Assembly (NCBI RefSeq): GCF_000518265.1
Contig: NZ_JADG01000010.1
Span: 310,001-374,000, forward strand
Source of the DNA: Actinomadura oligospora ATCC 43269
Lineage (GTDB): Bacteria > Actinomycetota > Actinomycetes > Streptosporangiales > Streptosporangiaceae
DNA: 64,000 bases
Direction: 5' to 3'
Shown: piece by piece, positions 8,505-18,700 of the stretch
Numbering within the stretch: the first letter of the stretch is position 1
How the letters are laid out: the number at the start of each line of letters is the position of its first letter
Program-made: the position numbers and the translations under genes
Notes under the pieces: generated by a model
What the model saw: only the letters and a program-made list of their open reading frames with translations
What the model was told of the DNA's origin: nothing
The model's database searches: none

Positions 8505-10123
8505 CCTCAGCCGAGGAGCGTCCGGAAACCGGCCCACCATCCCCCGGCGCACCGGGGGATGGTGGGCCGGCGACCGGCGCGGCGGTGGGCGGTGCCTTCG
8601 GGCGGGCGCTCGTGGCGGGGGTGCGGGCGGCCGGCGCTCGGGAGGTCCTGGTGCGCGGGACGCGCCGCCTGACCGGCGAGCAGGTGTTTGCCGATGCGCA
8701 TGCACTCGCCGCCCGCCTCGTCGAGCACGGCGTCCAGCCCGGTGACACCGTGGCCTGCCTGTACGGGCCGAACCTGGAATCGACCATCAGCCGGCTGGCC
8801 GCGTACATCCTCGGCTGCCCGTACGTGTACCTGCTGCCGCGCATGCCGCTCGAGGACGTCGACAGGGCGCTGCGCCGGTTCCCGGTGCCTGTCCTCCTGG
8901 TCGACCCGTCCCGCCGTCAGCATGCGGAGGCGCTGACGGCCGCCGGGTTCGGCAACCCCTGCCTGTATCTGGAGCCCGAGCAGGTCACCGGACGGCGCAC
9001 CGATCCGTCCCCCTCTGCGCAGGCACGGCCTGAGGCGCTCGCGTCGGTCATCTTCAGCAGCGGTACGACCGGCGCAGCCAAGGCCATCGCCTACACCAAC
9101 CATGCCGAAGCCGCCCAGTTCGCCACTGCGCTGGCCGCCTATGGGCCGTCCCCCTGGCGACTCCTGGTCGCTCCGGGGCCGTTCCTGCCCGACCTGATGG
9201 CTCAGTGGGCTCTGGCCACCGGCGGCACCGCGATCCTGGCGGAGGACGACCACGCCGCCACGATGACCGGCCTCATCCGCCGAGAACGCGTACGGCAGTG
9301 CGAGATCGGACGTCCCGCCGTGCTGTACGCCCTGGCCGATCATCTGGCCGCCACCGGCTCCGACCTGGGTGAACTGCGGCTGCTGCTCTACGGCGGGACC
9401 CCGGTCGTCCCCGCACGCCTGGCCGCCATCGCCGAGCAGATTCCCGACGTGCTCATGCAGAACTACGGCAGCAGCGAAGCCGCCCTGATCGCCACGCTGA
9501 GCCCCGCCGACCACCGGCGTCGCGAACTGCTCGGTTCGGTCGGCCGTCCCGCTCCACACATGCAGACCAAGATCTGCGCCCCGGACGGAACCCCTCTGCC
9601 ACCTGGGCACGTCGGGCAGCTCTGGGTGCGCTCCGCCCAGAACATGGCCGGTTACATCGACCTCGCGACCGGAACGCCGTCCGACCAGCCCGGCGTCGCG
9701 ATCGCCGACCGGCTCGGCGTCCTCGCGGACGGCCAGCCGGAGTGGCTCCCCACCGGCGACGCCGCTCACCTCGACGAGGACGGCTACCTGTTCCTGGCGG
9801 GACGGCTCACCGAGCGCCTGCCGTCCGGCGCCTATCCGCAGCCCCTGGAGAACTGCATCAGCGAGCACCCCGCCGTCATCGAGGCCGCGGTCTACGCCCT
9901 GCCGGACGGCGCCACCGCCGTCGCGGTGGTTCCCCGAGCCGGGCACACGACGAGCCTGGCCGACCTCCACGCCCACCTCCACCGGTCCCATCCCGCGAGC
10001 ACCCACCCCCAGCACCTCCGGCTGACGGACGCCCTCCCGCGCACTCCCGGCGGGAAGCTCGACCGAGAAGCCCTCCAGCGACTCCACCCCGCTCACGGCA
10101 GGCCCGCCGAGAAGGGTGAGTGA
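8501..10123 (+). CDS. AMP-forming acyl/aryl acid ligase (ANL superfamily)
   Basis: A 540-residue adenylating enzyme. Motifs in order are the P-loop-like FSSGTTGAAKA (about 187), YGGTPV, NYGSSEA, LPTGDAA and the C-terminal lysine motif TPGGKLDR. It is stand-alone, with no carrier domain, so it activates a carboxylic acid as acyl-AMP for CoA, a carrier protein or direct amide formation. The GTG start overlaps the previous stop as GTGA. The first 25 or so residues are Pro/Gly/Ala-rich because a 19-bp inverted repeat lies there; a start after the hairpin (GTG at 8585) is possible. The substrate is unknown, but neighbours suggest a heterocyclic or amino-acid-derived acid. Confidence 0.8.
   Translation: MTSAEERPETGPPSPGAPGDGGPATGAAVGGAFGRALVAGVRAAGAREVLVRGTRRLTGEQVFADAHALAARLVEHGVQPGDTVACLYGPNLESTISRLAAYILGCPYVYLLPRMPLEDVDRALRRFPVPVLLVDPSRRQHAEALTAAGFGNPCLYLEPEQVTGRRTDPSPSAQARPEALASVIFSSGTTGAAKAIAYTNHAEAAQFATALAAYGPSPWRLLVAPGPFLPDLMAQWALATGGTAILAEDDHAATMTGLIRRERVRQCEIGRPAVLYALADHLAATGSDLGELRLLLYGGTPVVPARLAAIAEQIPDVLMQNYGSSEAALIATLSPADHRRRELLGSVGRPAPHMQTKICAPDGTPLPPGHVGQLWVRSAQNMAGYIDLATGTPSDQPGVAIADRLGVLADGQPEWLPTGDAAHLDEDGYLFLAGRLTERLPSGAYPQPLENCISEHPAVIEAAVYALPDGATAVAVVPRAGHTTSLADLHAHLHRSHPASTHPQHLRLTDALPRTPGGKLDREALQRLHPAHGRPAEKGE
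8529..8570 (+). promoter_or_regulatory. 19-bp perfect inverted repeat at the start of the ligase gene
   Basis: Arms 8529-8547 and 8552-8570 are perfect reverse complements around the loop CGCA. It begins 28 bases after the annotated GTG. In RNA it would be an extremely stable stem and could act as an attenuator, terminator or processing site between the two coupled genes. Confidence 0.7.
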
Positions 10124-10150
10124 AAGCAGAGTGAAGGAGTGTTCAGGCAA

Positions 10151-10375
10151 ATGAACGGTTCCGTGCGCCGGCTCGGGTCTCGGGCCTTGATCGTCCTTCC
10201 TGCCGCGGCGGTGTTCACCGGCGTGCTGCCGGGTGCGCTTCCGGCCTCGGCGTCCGCGCCCGCCGACGTCACGGCCCAGCAGTGCCGCGACGGCGGAGGC
10301 ACCGTCCACAACCTGCCCTTCATCGGGCTCACGTGCATCGACGGGATCTACCACAAGCAGCACGTCAGCGGCTGA
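10151..10375 (+). CDS. small secreted two-cysteine protein
   Basis: A 74-residue protein with a basic N-terminus (NGSVRRLGSR), a hydrophobic core (ALIVLPAAAVFTGVL) and an ASASA cleavage region, so it is probably Sec-exported. The mature part of about 40 residues has two Cys (QQCRDGGGTV and LTCIDGIY) that could form one disulfide. Similar tiny CxxGGGTV...C proteins are common unknowns in actinobacteria. AAGGAG at 10134-10139 lies 11 bases before the chosen ATG; the GTG at 10139 overlaps the SD and is less likely. It follows the ligase by 27 bases and may be cotranscribed. Confidence 0.6.
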   Translation: MNGSVRRLGSRALIVLPAAAVFTGVLPGALPASASAPADVTAQQCRDGGGTVHNLPFIGLTCIDGIYHKQHVSG

Positions 10376-10614
10376 GCGGGGAGCGGCGCCGGGGCGTCGG
10401 GAGGCGGTTCCTGGGGACGGGGCGGGTCTGGCCCCGAGATGCCCCGGATCAGGGCGGGTGCCCACCTTGCCGACGCTGACCAGGGGTTTTAGGCTGGAAG
10501 AGACCGCTCCCGGAGAGATGATCTCGCGGGACCGGACGGACCTGCCTGATACGGGTTTGCACGTATTCACCGTCGTCCGTCGGCCGAACGGGACCGGCGG
10601 AGGGGAGGTAGGAA

Positions 10615-10806
10615 ATGCGCAAGGTAGCCGACTGCAGGCAATTCCCGAGCGAGACCAACTGCACGCTGACCATCTCCGGCGAGGAGGACGAGGTCATGCA
10701 GGCGGCCGTCCAGCACGCGGTCTCCGTGCACGGGCACACCGACACTCCCGAAATGCGCGAGCAGCTACGAGGGATGCTGAAGGACGAGGTGCCGCAGCAC
10801 GCCTAG
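10615..10806 (+). CDS. DUF1059 family protein
   Basis: A 63-residue protein with the DUF1059 pattern: an early CRQFPSETNCTLTISGEEDEV segment followed by helical QHAVSVHGHTDTPEMREQLRGML. The two early Cys and the His are typical of this small cytoplasmic family of unknown function. A strong GGAGGGGAGG ribosome binding site precedes the ATG. It sits alone between the small secreted protein and the convergent SARP gene. The upstream 240-base gap (10376-10614) shows nothing convincing. Confidence 0.8.
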   Translation: MRKVADCRQFPSETNCTLTISGEEDEVMQAAVQHAVSVHGHTDTPEMREQLRGMLKDEVPQHA

Positions 10807-10871
10807 CCCGTCGTCCCGACGGAGCGTACGGCGAGCACAGTCGATCCCGGCCAGGAGACGAGGCCGGATGT

Positions 10872-10912
10872 CGAACGGGGCCCGGGTCGGTCGACGACCC
10901 GGGCCCCGTTCG
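10872..10912. terminator. bidirectional hairpin terminator
   Basis: A perfect 18-bp stem (10872-10889 with 10895-10912) and 5-base loop lie between the convergent DUF1059 and SARP genes, ending six bases before the SARP stop codon. Confidence 0.8.
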
Positions 10913-10917
10913 GCGTG

Positions 10918-12642
10918 TCAGGCGGCGATCCGGGTGAGGTGGAGGCGCAGGAGCGCGGGCAGGACGTAGGTCCAGGTGTCGCCGGAGCGTCTGGGGGTGG
11001 CCAGGTGGTGCTCGACGAGGTACTCCAGGAGGTCCTCGGCGTGGGCCCGGGGGAGGGAGAGGACTCTGGACAGGTGGGCGGGCGTGGCCGGTCCCCGGGC
11101 CAGGACGGCGAGGGCCTGGCGGGCCGGGGCGCAGAGAACCGAGGTGACCCGGGTGTAGGAGGTCTGGAGGTTCTGGTCGCCGATCGTGAGGAGGTTGAAG
11201 CGGCGGTGGTCGTCGCTGAGCCAGGCGGCCAGGTCGGACGGGAGCCAGTGCGGCCGGGACTGCAGGAGGGCGGCCGCGGCCCGGATCGCGGACGGGAGCC
11301 CGCCGCAGAGGCCGACGACCGCCGGGCCCGGCGTGGTGCCGGTGAGAGCGGTGAAGAGGGTGGCGGCCTCGTGGTCGGGCAGCGGCTCCAGGCGGATCGT
11401 GGCGGTGGTGTCCAGGGCGGTCAGAGCGCGCCGGGCCGTGATGACGACCGAGCAGGTGGGCCCGCCGGGAAGGAGCGAACGGACCCGGGACTCGTCGGCG
11501 GCGTCGTCGAGGAGAAGAAGGAGGCGTCGGTCGGCGGTCAGCGTCCGGAAGAGGGCCATGCGGTCGGGCAGCGGGTCCGGGATCGAGTCCGGAGGGACGC
11601 CGAGGGAGCCGAGGAAACGGCCGAGGATCCGGTCCGGGTCCTCGATCAGGTCGGCGTAGAGCTGCCCGTCGGGGTGGGCCTCCTGGAGCCGGTGGGCCAG
11701 GTGCAGGGCCAGGGCGGACTTTCCCGATCCGACCGGCCCCGTGATGGTCAGCACGGGAAGGGACGTGGGGGACGCGCCGTCCAGGGCGGCGTGCAGGGCG
11801 TCGAGCTGCGCGGACCGGCCGACCAGGAGCGGCGGGGCGGGCGGCAGCTGACGCGGTGTGAGCGTGGTGCGCAGGGAGGGGACGGTCGCGGGACGGACCG
11901 ACTCCTGGGTCAGGATCGCGGCCTCGAGCTGGCGGAGTTCGGGACCGGGCTCCAGGCCCAGGTCCTGGATCAGGGCGCGGCGTCCCTCGCGGTAGACGGT
12001 CAGCGCCTCCGCCTGGCGGCTGCCGCGGTACAACGCCAGCATCAGGACCGCGCGCAGGCGCTCGTCATAGGGGTTGGCGTCGACGAGCGGACGCAGTTCG
12101 AGCGCGACGGTGTCGTGCAGTCCCAGCTCGAGCTGCGCCTCCGCCATGTCGCAGACGGTCTGCAGGCGCCGGTGCTCCAGGTGCTCGGCGTGCCTGCGGA
12201 GGAAGGCGCTGCCGACGTCCAGCAGCGCGGGGCCGCGCCAGCAGGCCAGGGCCTTGGCGTACAGGCCCGCCGACGCGGCCGGGTCGGCGCGCACCGACCA
12301 GGCCTGTTCCCTGAGTTCCTCGAACAGGCCGAGGTCGGTCTGGCAGAGCGCCGGGTCGAGCAGGTAGCCGGGGGAGCGGGTGACGAGCACCCGCTCCGGG
12401 GCGTCCGGGTGGCCCGAGACCCTCATCGCGTTGCGCAGGGCGCTGATGTGGCCGTGCACATTGGCGAGGGCGCTGCGCGGTGGCGCGCCGTCCCAGAGCG
12501 CCTCGATCAGTTCCGAGGCGGGAACGACGCTACCCGCCCTCAGTGCGAGCAGGACGAGGAGCGAGATCCGGTGCGGTCCGCCGAGGGGTAGGGGACGGCC
12601 CGCCACCTGGGCTTCGATCTCGCCGAGCAGGCTGACGTACAC
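10918..12642 (-). CDS. SARP/AfsR-type transcriptional regulator with NB-ARC domain
   Basis: A 574-residue regulator. Residues 1-95 form an OmpR-like winged helix (SALANVHGHISALRNAM is the recognition region), about 100-250 the bacterial transcriptional activation domain (TDLGLFEELREQAW ... ANPYDERLRAVLMLALYRGSRQAEAL), and about 270-480 a NTPase module with Walker A GPVGSGKSALAL and Walker B LLLLLDDA. The long TPR tail of AfsR is absent. SARPs activate biosynthetic clusters by binding direct repeats near promoters. The gene starts with GTG, lies 90 bases downstream of the NRPS on the same strand, and is the obvious candidate pathway activator. Confidence 0.88.
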   Translation of the reverse strand: MYVSLLGEIEAQVAGRPLPLGGPHRISLLVLLALRAGSVVPASELIEALWDGAPPRSALANVHGHISALRNAMRVSGHPDAPERVLVTRSPGYLLDPALCQTDLGLFEELREQAWSVRADPAASAGLYAKALACWRGPALLDVGSAFLRRHAEHLEHRRLQTVCDMAEAQLELGLHDTVALELRPLVDANPYDERLRAVLMLALYRGSRQAEALTVYREGRRALIQDLGLEPGPELRQLEAAILTQESVRPATVPSLRTTLTPRQLPPAPPLLVGRSAQLDALHAALDGASPTSLPVLTITGPVGSGKSALALHLAHRLQEAHPDGQLYADLIEDPDRILGRFLGSLGVPPDSIPDPLPDRMALFRTLTADRRLLLLLDDAADESRVRSLLPGGPTCSVVITARRALTALDTTATIRLEPLPDHEAATLFTALTGTTPGPAVVGLCGGLPSAIRAAAALLQSRPHWLPSDLAAWLSDDHRRFNLLTIGDQNLQTSYTRVTSVLCAPARQALAVLARGPATPAHLSRVLSLPRAHAEDLLEYLVEHHLATPRRSGDTWTYVLPALLRLHLTRIAA

Positions 12643-12732
12643 CCTGCGAGGGTACGCTCGAAGATCAAGAAAGCGCCCCCTTTTCCTCCTTCACTGTGCG
12701 CGAAACGCCGGGCTGTGACCGCGTGTCGGCGG

Positions 12733-15700
12733 TCAGCGATCGTGGTGTTCGGCGGTCAGTGACCGGTCGGCCTCCTCCTGTAGCTCGTCCAGGTCACGGG
12801 TGCTCTCGGCGGTGGGCAGCGCGTCCGGCAGCAGGTCCTCGAGGTGGCGCAGCCGCCGCATGCGGAGACCGGCGAGGCCCCAGCCCGTCAGCAGGACGCC
12901 CATGACGGCCAGCAGCCAGCCGAGCGACGTGCCGCCCTCGGTTCCCGTGACGGCCCCGGCGCCCGCCGCGAGGGGGGCCGTGCTGAGGTAGCCGAGCGGG
13001 GTCATGGCCGTGGCCAGCATCTGGTTGGTCGAAAGGACCCGGCCCTGCAGCTCCATCCGCACCTTGAGCTGGATGATCGCCAGCCAGTGGGCGTTGATGA
13101 CGCTCGTCGAGCCCCAGCGCAGTGCCAGGCCGAAGGCGACCAGCGGAACGAGGGAGGCGACGCCCGCGAGCCCGGTGAGCACGGTCGCGACCCCCGCGAC
13201 GGCCACGAAGCCGACCATGCCGTCCGCGAGCCGTCGCGTGCCGCCCCACCGGACCATCAGGACGCTGCCCAGCACCGCGCCGAGTCCGCCCGCCGCCGTG
13301 ACGACGCCCAGCTCGACGGCGCCGTCCTGCGCCAGGACCATCGGGGAGACGACCGCGAGGGTGAGCGCCGTGAAGTAGTTGACGCCCATGAAGTAGCCCG
13401 CCATCACCATCAGGGGCGGACGCTTGGCGATGAACCGCCAGCCTCCGGCGAGCGCCGAGCGGAACGACTCCTCCCTCCTGCGGAACATCCGGTCGGGGAA
13501 GCGGACGGCCGCCAGGGTCACCAGCGCGATGGCGAAGGTGCCCACGTCGACCGCGACGACGGTCGGGAGACCGGCCATGCCGATGAGCGCGCCTCCGGCC
13601 AGCGGGGCGACCAGGGTGCCGAGGCCGAGACCGGCCTGCGCCAGCGCGTTGGCCTGCGGGAGGTAGGGCTTCGGGACGAGCTGCGCGACGGCCGCCAGGT
13701 AGGCGGGCCGGTGGAAGGCCGACACGACCGACAGGAGCGTCACGATGCCGCAGACCGCAGCGAACGTCAGGGCGTCCCGCCAGAGCAGGAGCGCTGTGGC
13801 CGCCATGGCGAGGGCGCTCACCGCGTCGCAGGCGAGCATCACCTTGCGCCGGTCGTTGCGGTCGGCGACCGCGCCGCCGAGAGGCCCGGCGAGCACCGCC
13901 GGGAGGAGCGCCAGCATCGTCACGAGGGCGAAGTCCAGCACCCGGCCGCTCCGCTGGTACGTCCAGACGCCCAGGGCGAAGGAGCTGAGCGAGCTGCCGA
14001 CCATGGACGCCAGCTGTCCCGCCGCGACGATGTGGAACCTGCGGAGCTCGGTCTTCGGCAGGGGCGGGGTCCCGGCCCGCGCGGGCGCCGCGTCGGCCCG
14101 CGCGGACGGCGGGTCGGCGACGAAGGAGGCGAGGGTCTCGGGCTGGTGGCGGAGGAAGTAGTGCCCCGCCAAGGGGACGACGGAGAGGGAGACGCTGGGG
14201 GAGAACGCCTCCCATTCGCGATAGCGCTCCTGGTAGAGGTCGGTCGCGCCGTCGCTCTCCCCGACGATGACCTGGATCGGCGCGCGGAGCCGTCGCGGGT
14301 CGCTCAGGCGCCGGGTGAACCAGTCCTGGGCCTGCCGGGCGTCGTGCCGGATTGCGCGGACCGCGGTCTCCACGGCGGGACCCTCGAGGTCCTCGGGGAG
14401 GCCGCCCATGGAACGGAGCGCGTCGCGGTAGGCGCGGTCGGACAGCCACCGGTCGGCTGGAAGCCTCCGGTTGAACCACGCGGACACCCGTCCGGGCAGT
14501 CGCGCGGTGGGGAAGCTGCCGCCGACGTGGACGCCCGTCACGTCGACGCCGGTCTCCTCCAGGCGCAGGGCGAGGGCGGTCGCCATCGCGGAGCCGACGC
14601 AGTGGCCGTAGACCGCGATCGGGCCCGTCGTCCGCGTGGCCAGTTCCGCCACGCACAGGTCGACGACCTCCTCCAGGGGACGCATCGGCTCGTCCGGACG
14701 GGCCGGGTCGTGGCCCGGCAGCTCCAGGGCGAGGACCTCGGTTCCCTCGGGCAGCGCCTCCGCCAGCGGACGGTAGACGGCGGCCGATCCGCCTCCGTAC
14801 GGGACGCAGACGACCGTGGCCGTCGGCGTGCCCTGGCGCGGGCCGCTCAGGCGGTGCAGGAGTCCGGCCTCGCCGGTCGTGCCGAGCCTCGCGGCCAGCT
14901 CCCGGACGGTCGGGTTGGTGACCAGGTCGATGACCCGCAGATCGGGGTCGATCTCCTGGACGGCCTTGACCGCCAGGAACGAGTCGCCGCCCAGGGCGAA
15001 GAAGTCGTCGTCGGCTCCCACGCGTTCGACGTCCAGCAGGTCGGCCCAGATCCGCGCGATCCGCTTCTCCGCCTCGGTCTCCGGCTCCGCGAAGTCGGTC
15101 TCGGGCGTGTCCAGGGGGAGGCGCTTGCGGTCCACCTTGCCGTTGGGGTTGAGCGGCAGCTCCGGCAGGAACGTGATCGTCGAGGGGACCATGTAGTCGG
15201 GCAGCAGGGCGCGGAGGGCGGCGCGCGCCCCGGCGGCGTCCAGCCCGTCGGCGACGAGCCAGGCGGCCAGGCGCCGCGCCGATCCCGTCCCGACGGCCAG
15301 GACGACCGCCGCCGTGACACCGGGGAGGGTGCGGCAGACGGCCGCGACCTCGCCGGGCTCGACGCGGTAGCCCCGGATCTTCGCCTGGTCGTCGATCCGT
15401 CCCAGGAACTCGACCACGCCGTCCGGCCTGACGCGTGCCTTGTCGCCCGACCTGTAGAACTCCCCGAAGTCGGCGGCGCGGAGGTAGCCGCGCGCGACCT
15501 GGGGGCCGCCGATCCACAGCTCGCCGGGCAGGCCGTGCGGCTGCGGGCGTCCCCTGGCGTCGGCCACGAGGCACCGGACGCCGGGCAGCGGACGGCCGAG
15601 CGGGACGTTCGCCGAGCCTCGTCCTTCTTCCCCGGTCCCGTTCAGCGCCGTGCAGGTCAGCACGGCCACCGTCGTCTCCGTGGGCCCGTAGTGGACCTGG

Positions 15701-18700
15701 ACCTCCAGCTCCGGACGCGCCTTGGCGATCAGGTCGACGAGCGACCAGGGCACCGCCTCGCCCGCCAGCACCAGCAGCCGCTCGGGCAGCACCGCAGCCA
15801 GGTCCCCGTGGGACGCCAGCAGCTCCAGATGGCTCGGCACGCACTTGAGGAAGTCCACGCCCTGCATCCGGGCGGCGAACGCCTCCGGATCGGCGGCCGT
15901 GTCGCGGTCGAACAGGTGCAGCGTCCCGCCGGTCGTCAGCGCTCCGAAGACGTTCAGCATCCCGAGATCGGCGGCGATCGTGGAGACCAGCGCCCAGGAG
16001 CGGTGCGTCCCGACCCTCGGCAGCACCCCGTCGAGGTAGGTGGCGATGTTGCCGTGCTCGACGGCGACACCCTTGGGCGCGCCCGTCGATCCGGACGTGA
16101 AGATCACGTACGCGAGGTCGCCTCCCGTGACGCCTTCGGTGTTCTCCGATCCCGCGCGGTCCTGCTCGGTGATTGCGCCGAGCAGGAGGGGCGTCACGTG
16201 CGGGGGAAGGTGTTCGGCGAGGTCGGCGGTCGTGACGGCGACGCCGACGTCGGCCGTCGCGCACATGGCGGCGATGCGGTCGGCGGGCGCGGCGTCGTCC
16301 AGCGGGACGAACGCGGCCCGCGCCTTGAGGACGCCGAGCAGGGCGACCGGCAGGTCGCGGGAGCGCGGCAGGAGCACCGCGACCCGGTCGCCCCGGCTCA
16401 CCCCGGAGGACGACAGTCGCGCGGCCAGGGCGTCGGCGAGGCCGTCGAGCTCGCGGTAGGAGTAGGCGCCGTCGAAGGCGGCGACCGCGGTGGCCTCCGG
16501 GACCAGGGCGGCCTGGCGTTCGATCCGCTCGTGAAGGCCGAGCGGCTCGTCCGGGTCGGATGCGGGCGGCCCGACGAGGATCGGGTCGGCTCCGGGTTCG
16601 AGGACGAACTCGTCCAGCGGGCCGTCCGGCGTGGCGACGAGCTGGGTGAGGACGGAGGTGAAGAATCCCGCGATCCGGTGGGCGGTGCCGTCGTCGAACA
16701 GGTCGCGCCGGTAGGTGAGCCCGCCGCGCAACCCGGATCCGTCGTCCTGGACCGTCCAGCTCAGGTCGAATCGGGCGGTCGTGGGCAGCGTCTCCAGGGC
16801 CTCGACGGCGAGGCCGTCGAACCCGGTCACGGCGCCTGGCGCCTGGTAGAGGTTCAGCAGGACCTGCAGCGGCGGCGGCTCGTACGGTTCGGCGGCGTGC
16901 GCGAACGCCTCGAGTACCTCGCCCCGGGTCCGGGTCAGCAGCTCACGGCCGGTGCGGACGCCGTTCAGCCGGGTCCGGACGACCAGCGTGTCCAGCAGGC
17001 ATCCGAGGACGTTCTCCGCATCGCGATGACGCCGTCCCGCCTCGGGGACGGCTACCGCCACGTCCTCGCTTCCCGAGACGCGGGCGAGCGTCGTCTGCAA
17101 CGCCGTCAGCAGCACCATGAAGACGGTCGCCCCGGCGTCGGCGGCCAGGCCGCGAACGCCCGCCACCAGCTCCTCGCCGAGGTCCAGCCGGAGGAAGCCC
17201 GCAGTGGACCCCTCCTCCTGTCCGAGGTCGGCTGAACGGTCCAGTTCGGTCGGTAGGTCGAGTTCGGGGGGAAGGTCCGCCAGCTGCTCGGTCCACCACG
17301 TGGAGGCGGGACGGCCGTGCTGCCACGCGGCGACGTCGGGAAAGCCGACGTCGAGCGGGCTCAGGGCCCGGCCGGAGTACAACGCCGCCAGATCCCGGAG
17401 GAGGACGGCCCGGGACCGGGCGTCGCTGGCGATGTGGTGCAGGAGCAGGACCAGGACGTGCTCGTCAGGGCCGAGGACGAGCAGCGTCGCGCGGTACGGA
17501 TGCTCCTCGGCCAACGCGAACGGACGCCCGGTCAGCTCCGCCAGGCGGGCTTCGAGTTCCTCCGCCTGTTCCAGATCCACCGTTTCGAGGGGGACCTCGG
17601 CGGGGTCGTCGGTGATCCCGTGCGGCTCGCCGTCCAGGAGGACGACCCGGGTGCGGAGCATCTCGTGGCGACGCGCCAGCCCGCTCACCGCCGCGCGCAG
17701 GGCCGGAAGGTCGAGGTCGCCGCGCAGCCGCAGCAGGACCGGGACGTTGTACGCGGTGGACTCGGGGTCCATCTCGCCCGCCAGCCAGAGGCGGCGTTGC
17801 AGCGGGGTCAGCGGCCAGGGCCCGGTCTCGGCGCGCCGGGGGATCGGCTCCTCGGCCGTCCCGGTCAGGGATTCCAGTTCGCGGGCCAGGTCGGCGAGGT
17901 TCGGGTGGTCGAACAGCAGGCGCGGCGGCACCGCGGCGTCGAGGCGCTCGGCGAACCGCGCCGCCGCGCGGACGGCCGAGAAGGAGTCGCCGCCGAGGCC
18001 GAAGAAGTCGTCCTCGGGCCCGGCGCCGGGGACGCCGAGCATCTCGCTCCAGACCTCGGCCACGAGCAGTTCGGCGGCCGAGGACGGAACCGCGGCCTCC
18101 CGGACGGCCCTGGCCGGGGCTGGGAGACGCCCCCGGTCGATCTTCCCGTTGACGGTCAGCGGGAGGGCCTCAAGGAACGTGAACGAGGACGGGACCATGG
18201 CGTCCGGCAGGGTGCGCCGCAACTCCCGCCGAACGGTCGCCTCGTCCAGGCCGGGGGCGACCAGCCACGCGGCGAGGCCCTCCGGCACGCCCAGGACGAC
18301 CGCCTCGGCGACCCCGGGGACGGCGCGGCAGGCGGCGGCGACCTCGCCCGGATCGACGCGGTGGCCGCGCACCTTCACCTGGTCGTCGATCCGCCCGAGG
18401 AACTCCACCATCCCGTCGGGACGGATCCGCGCCCGGTCACCCGACCGGTGCAGATCTCCCCGCGCCACCTGTGGCCCGCCGATCCACAGCTCGCCGGGCA
18501 CGCCGTGGGGCAGCGGACGGCCCGTGGCGTCGGCGACGAAACAGCTCACTCCCGGGAACGGCGTGCCCAGCGGCACGTTCGCCGACTCGCGCGCGGCGTC
18601 GCCCGCGAGGCAGCCGAGGACGGAGACGGTGGTCTCCGTCGGCCCGTAGTGGACCTGCACCTCCAGATCCGGACGCTCCTGCGCGATTCGATCCACCAAC

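Noticed and set aside
8507..10570. Minus-strand frame of 687 codons over the ligase gene
   Set aside because: No motif or credible start; the ligase motifs lie on the plus strand.
12643..12732. Possible small gene or promoter between NRPS and SARP genes
   Set aside because: The 90 bases hold no convincing frame; a SARP promoter is likely but no clear boxes were identified.
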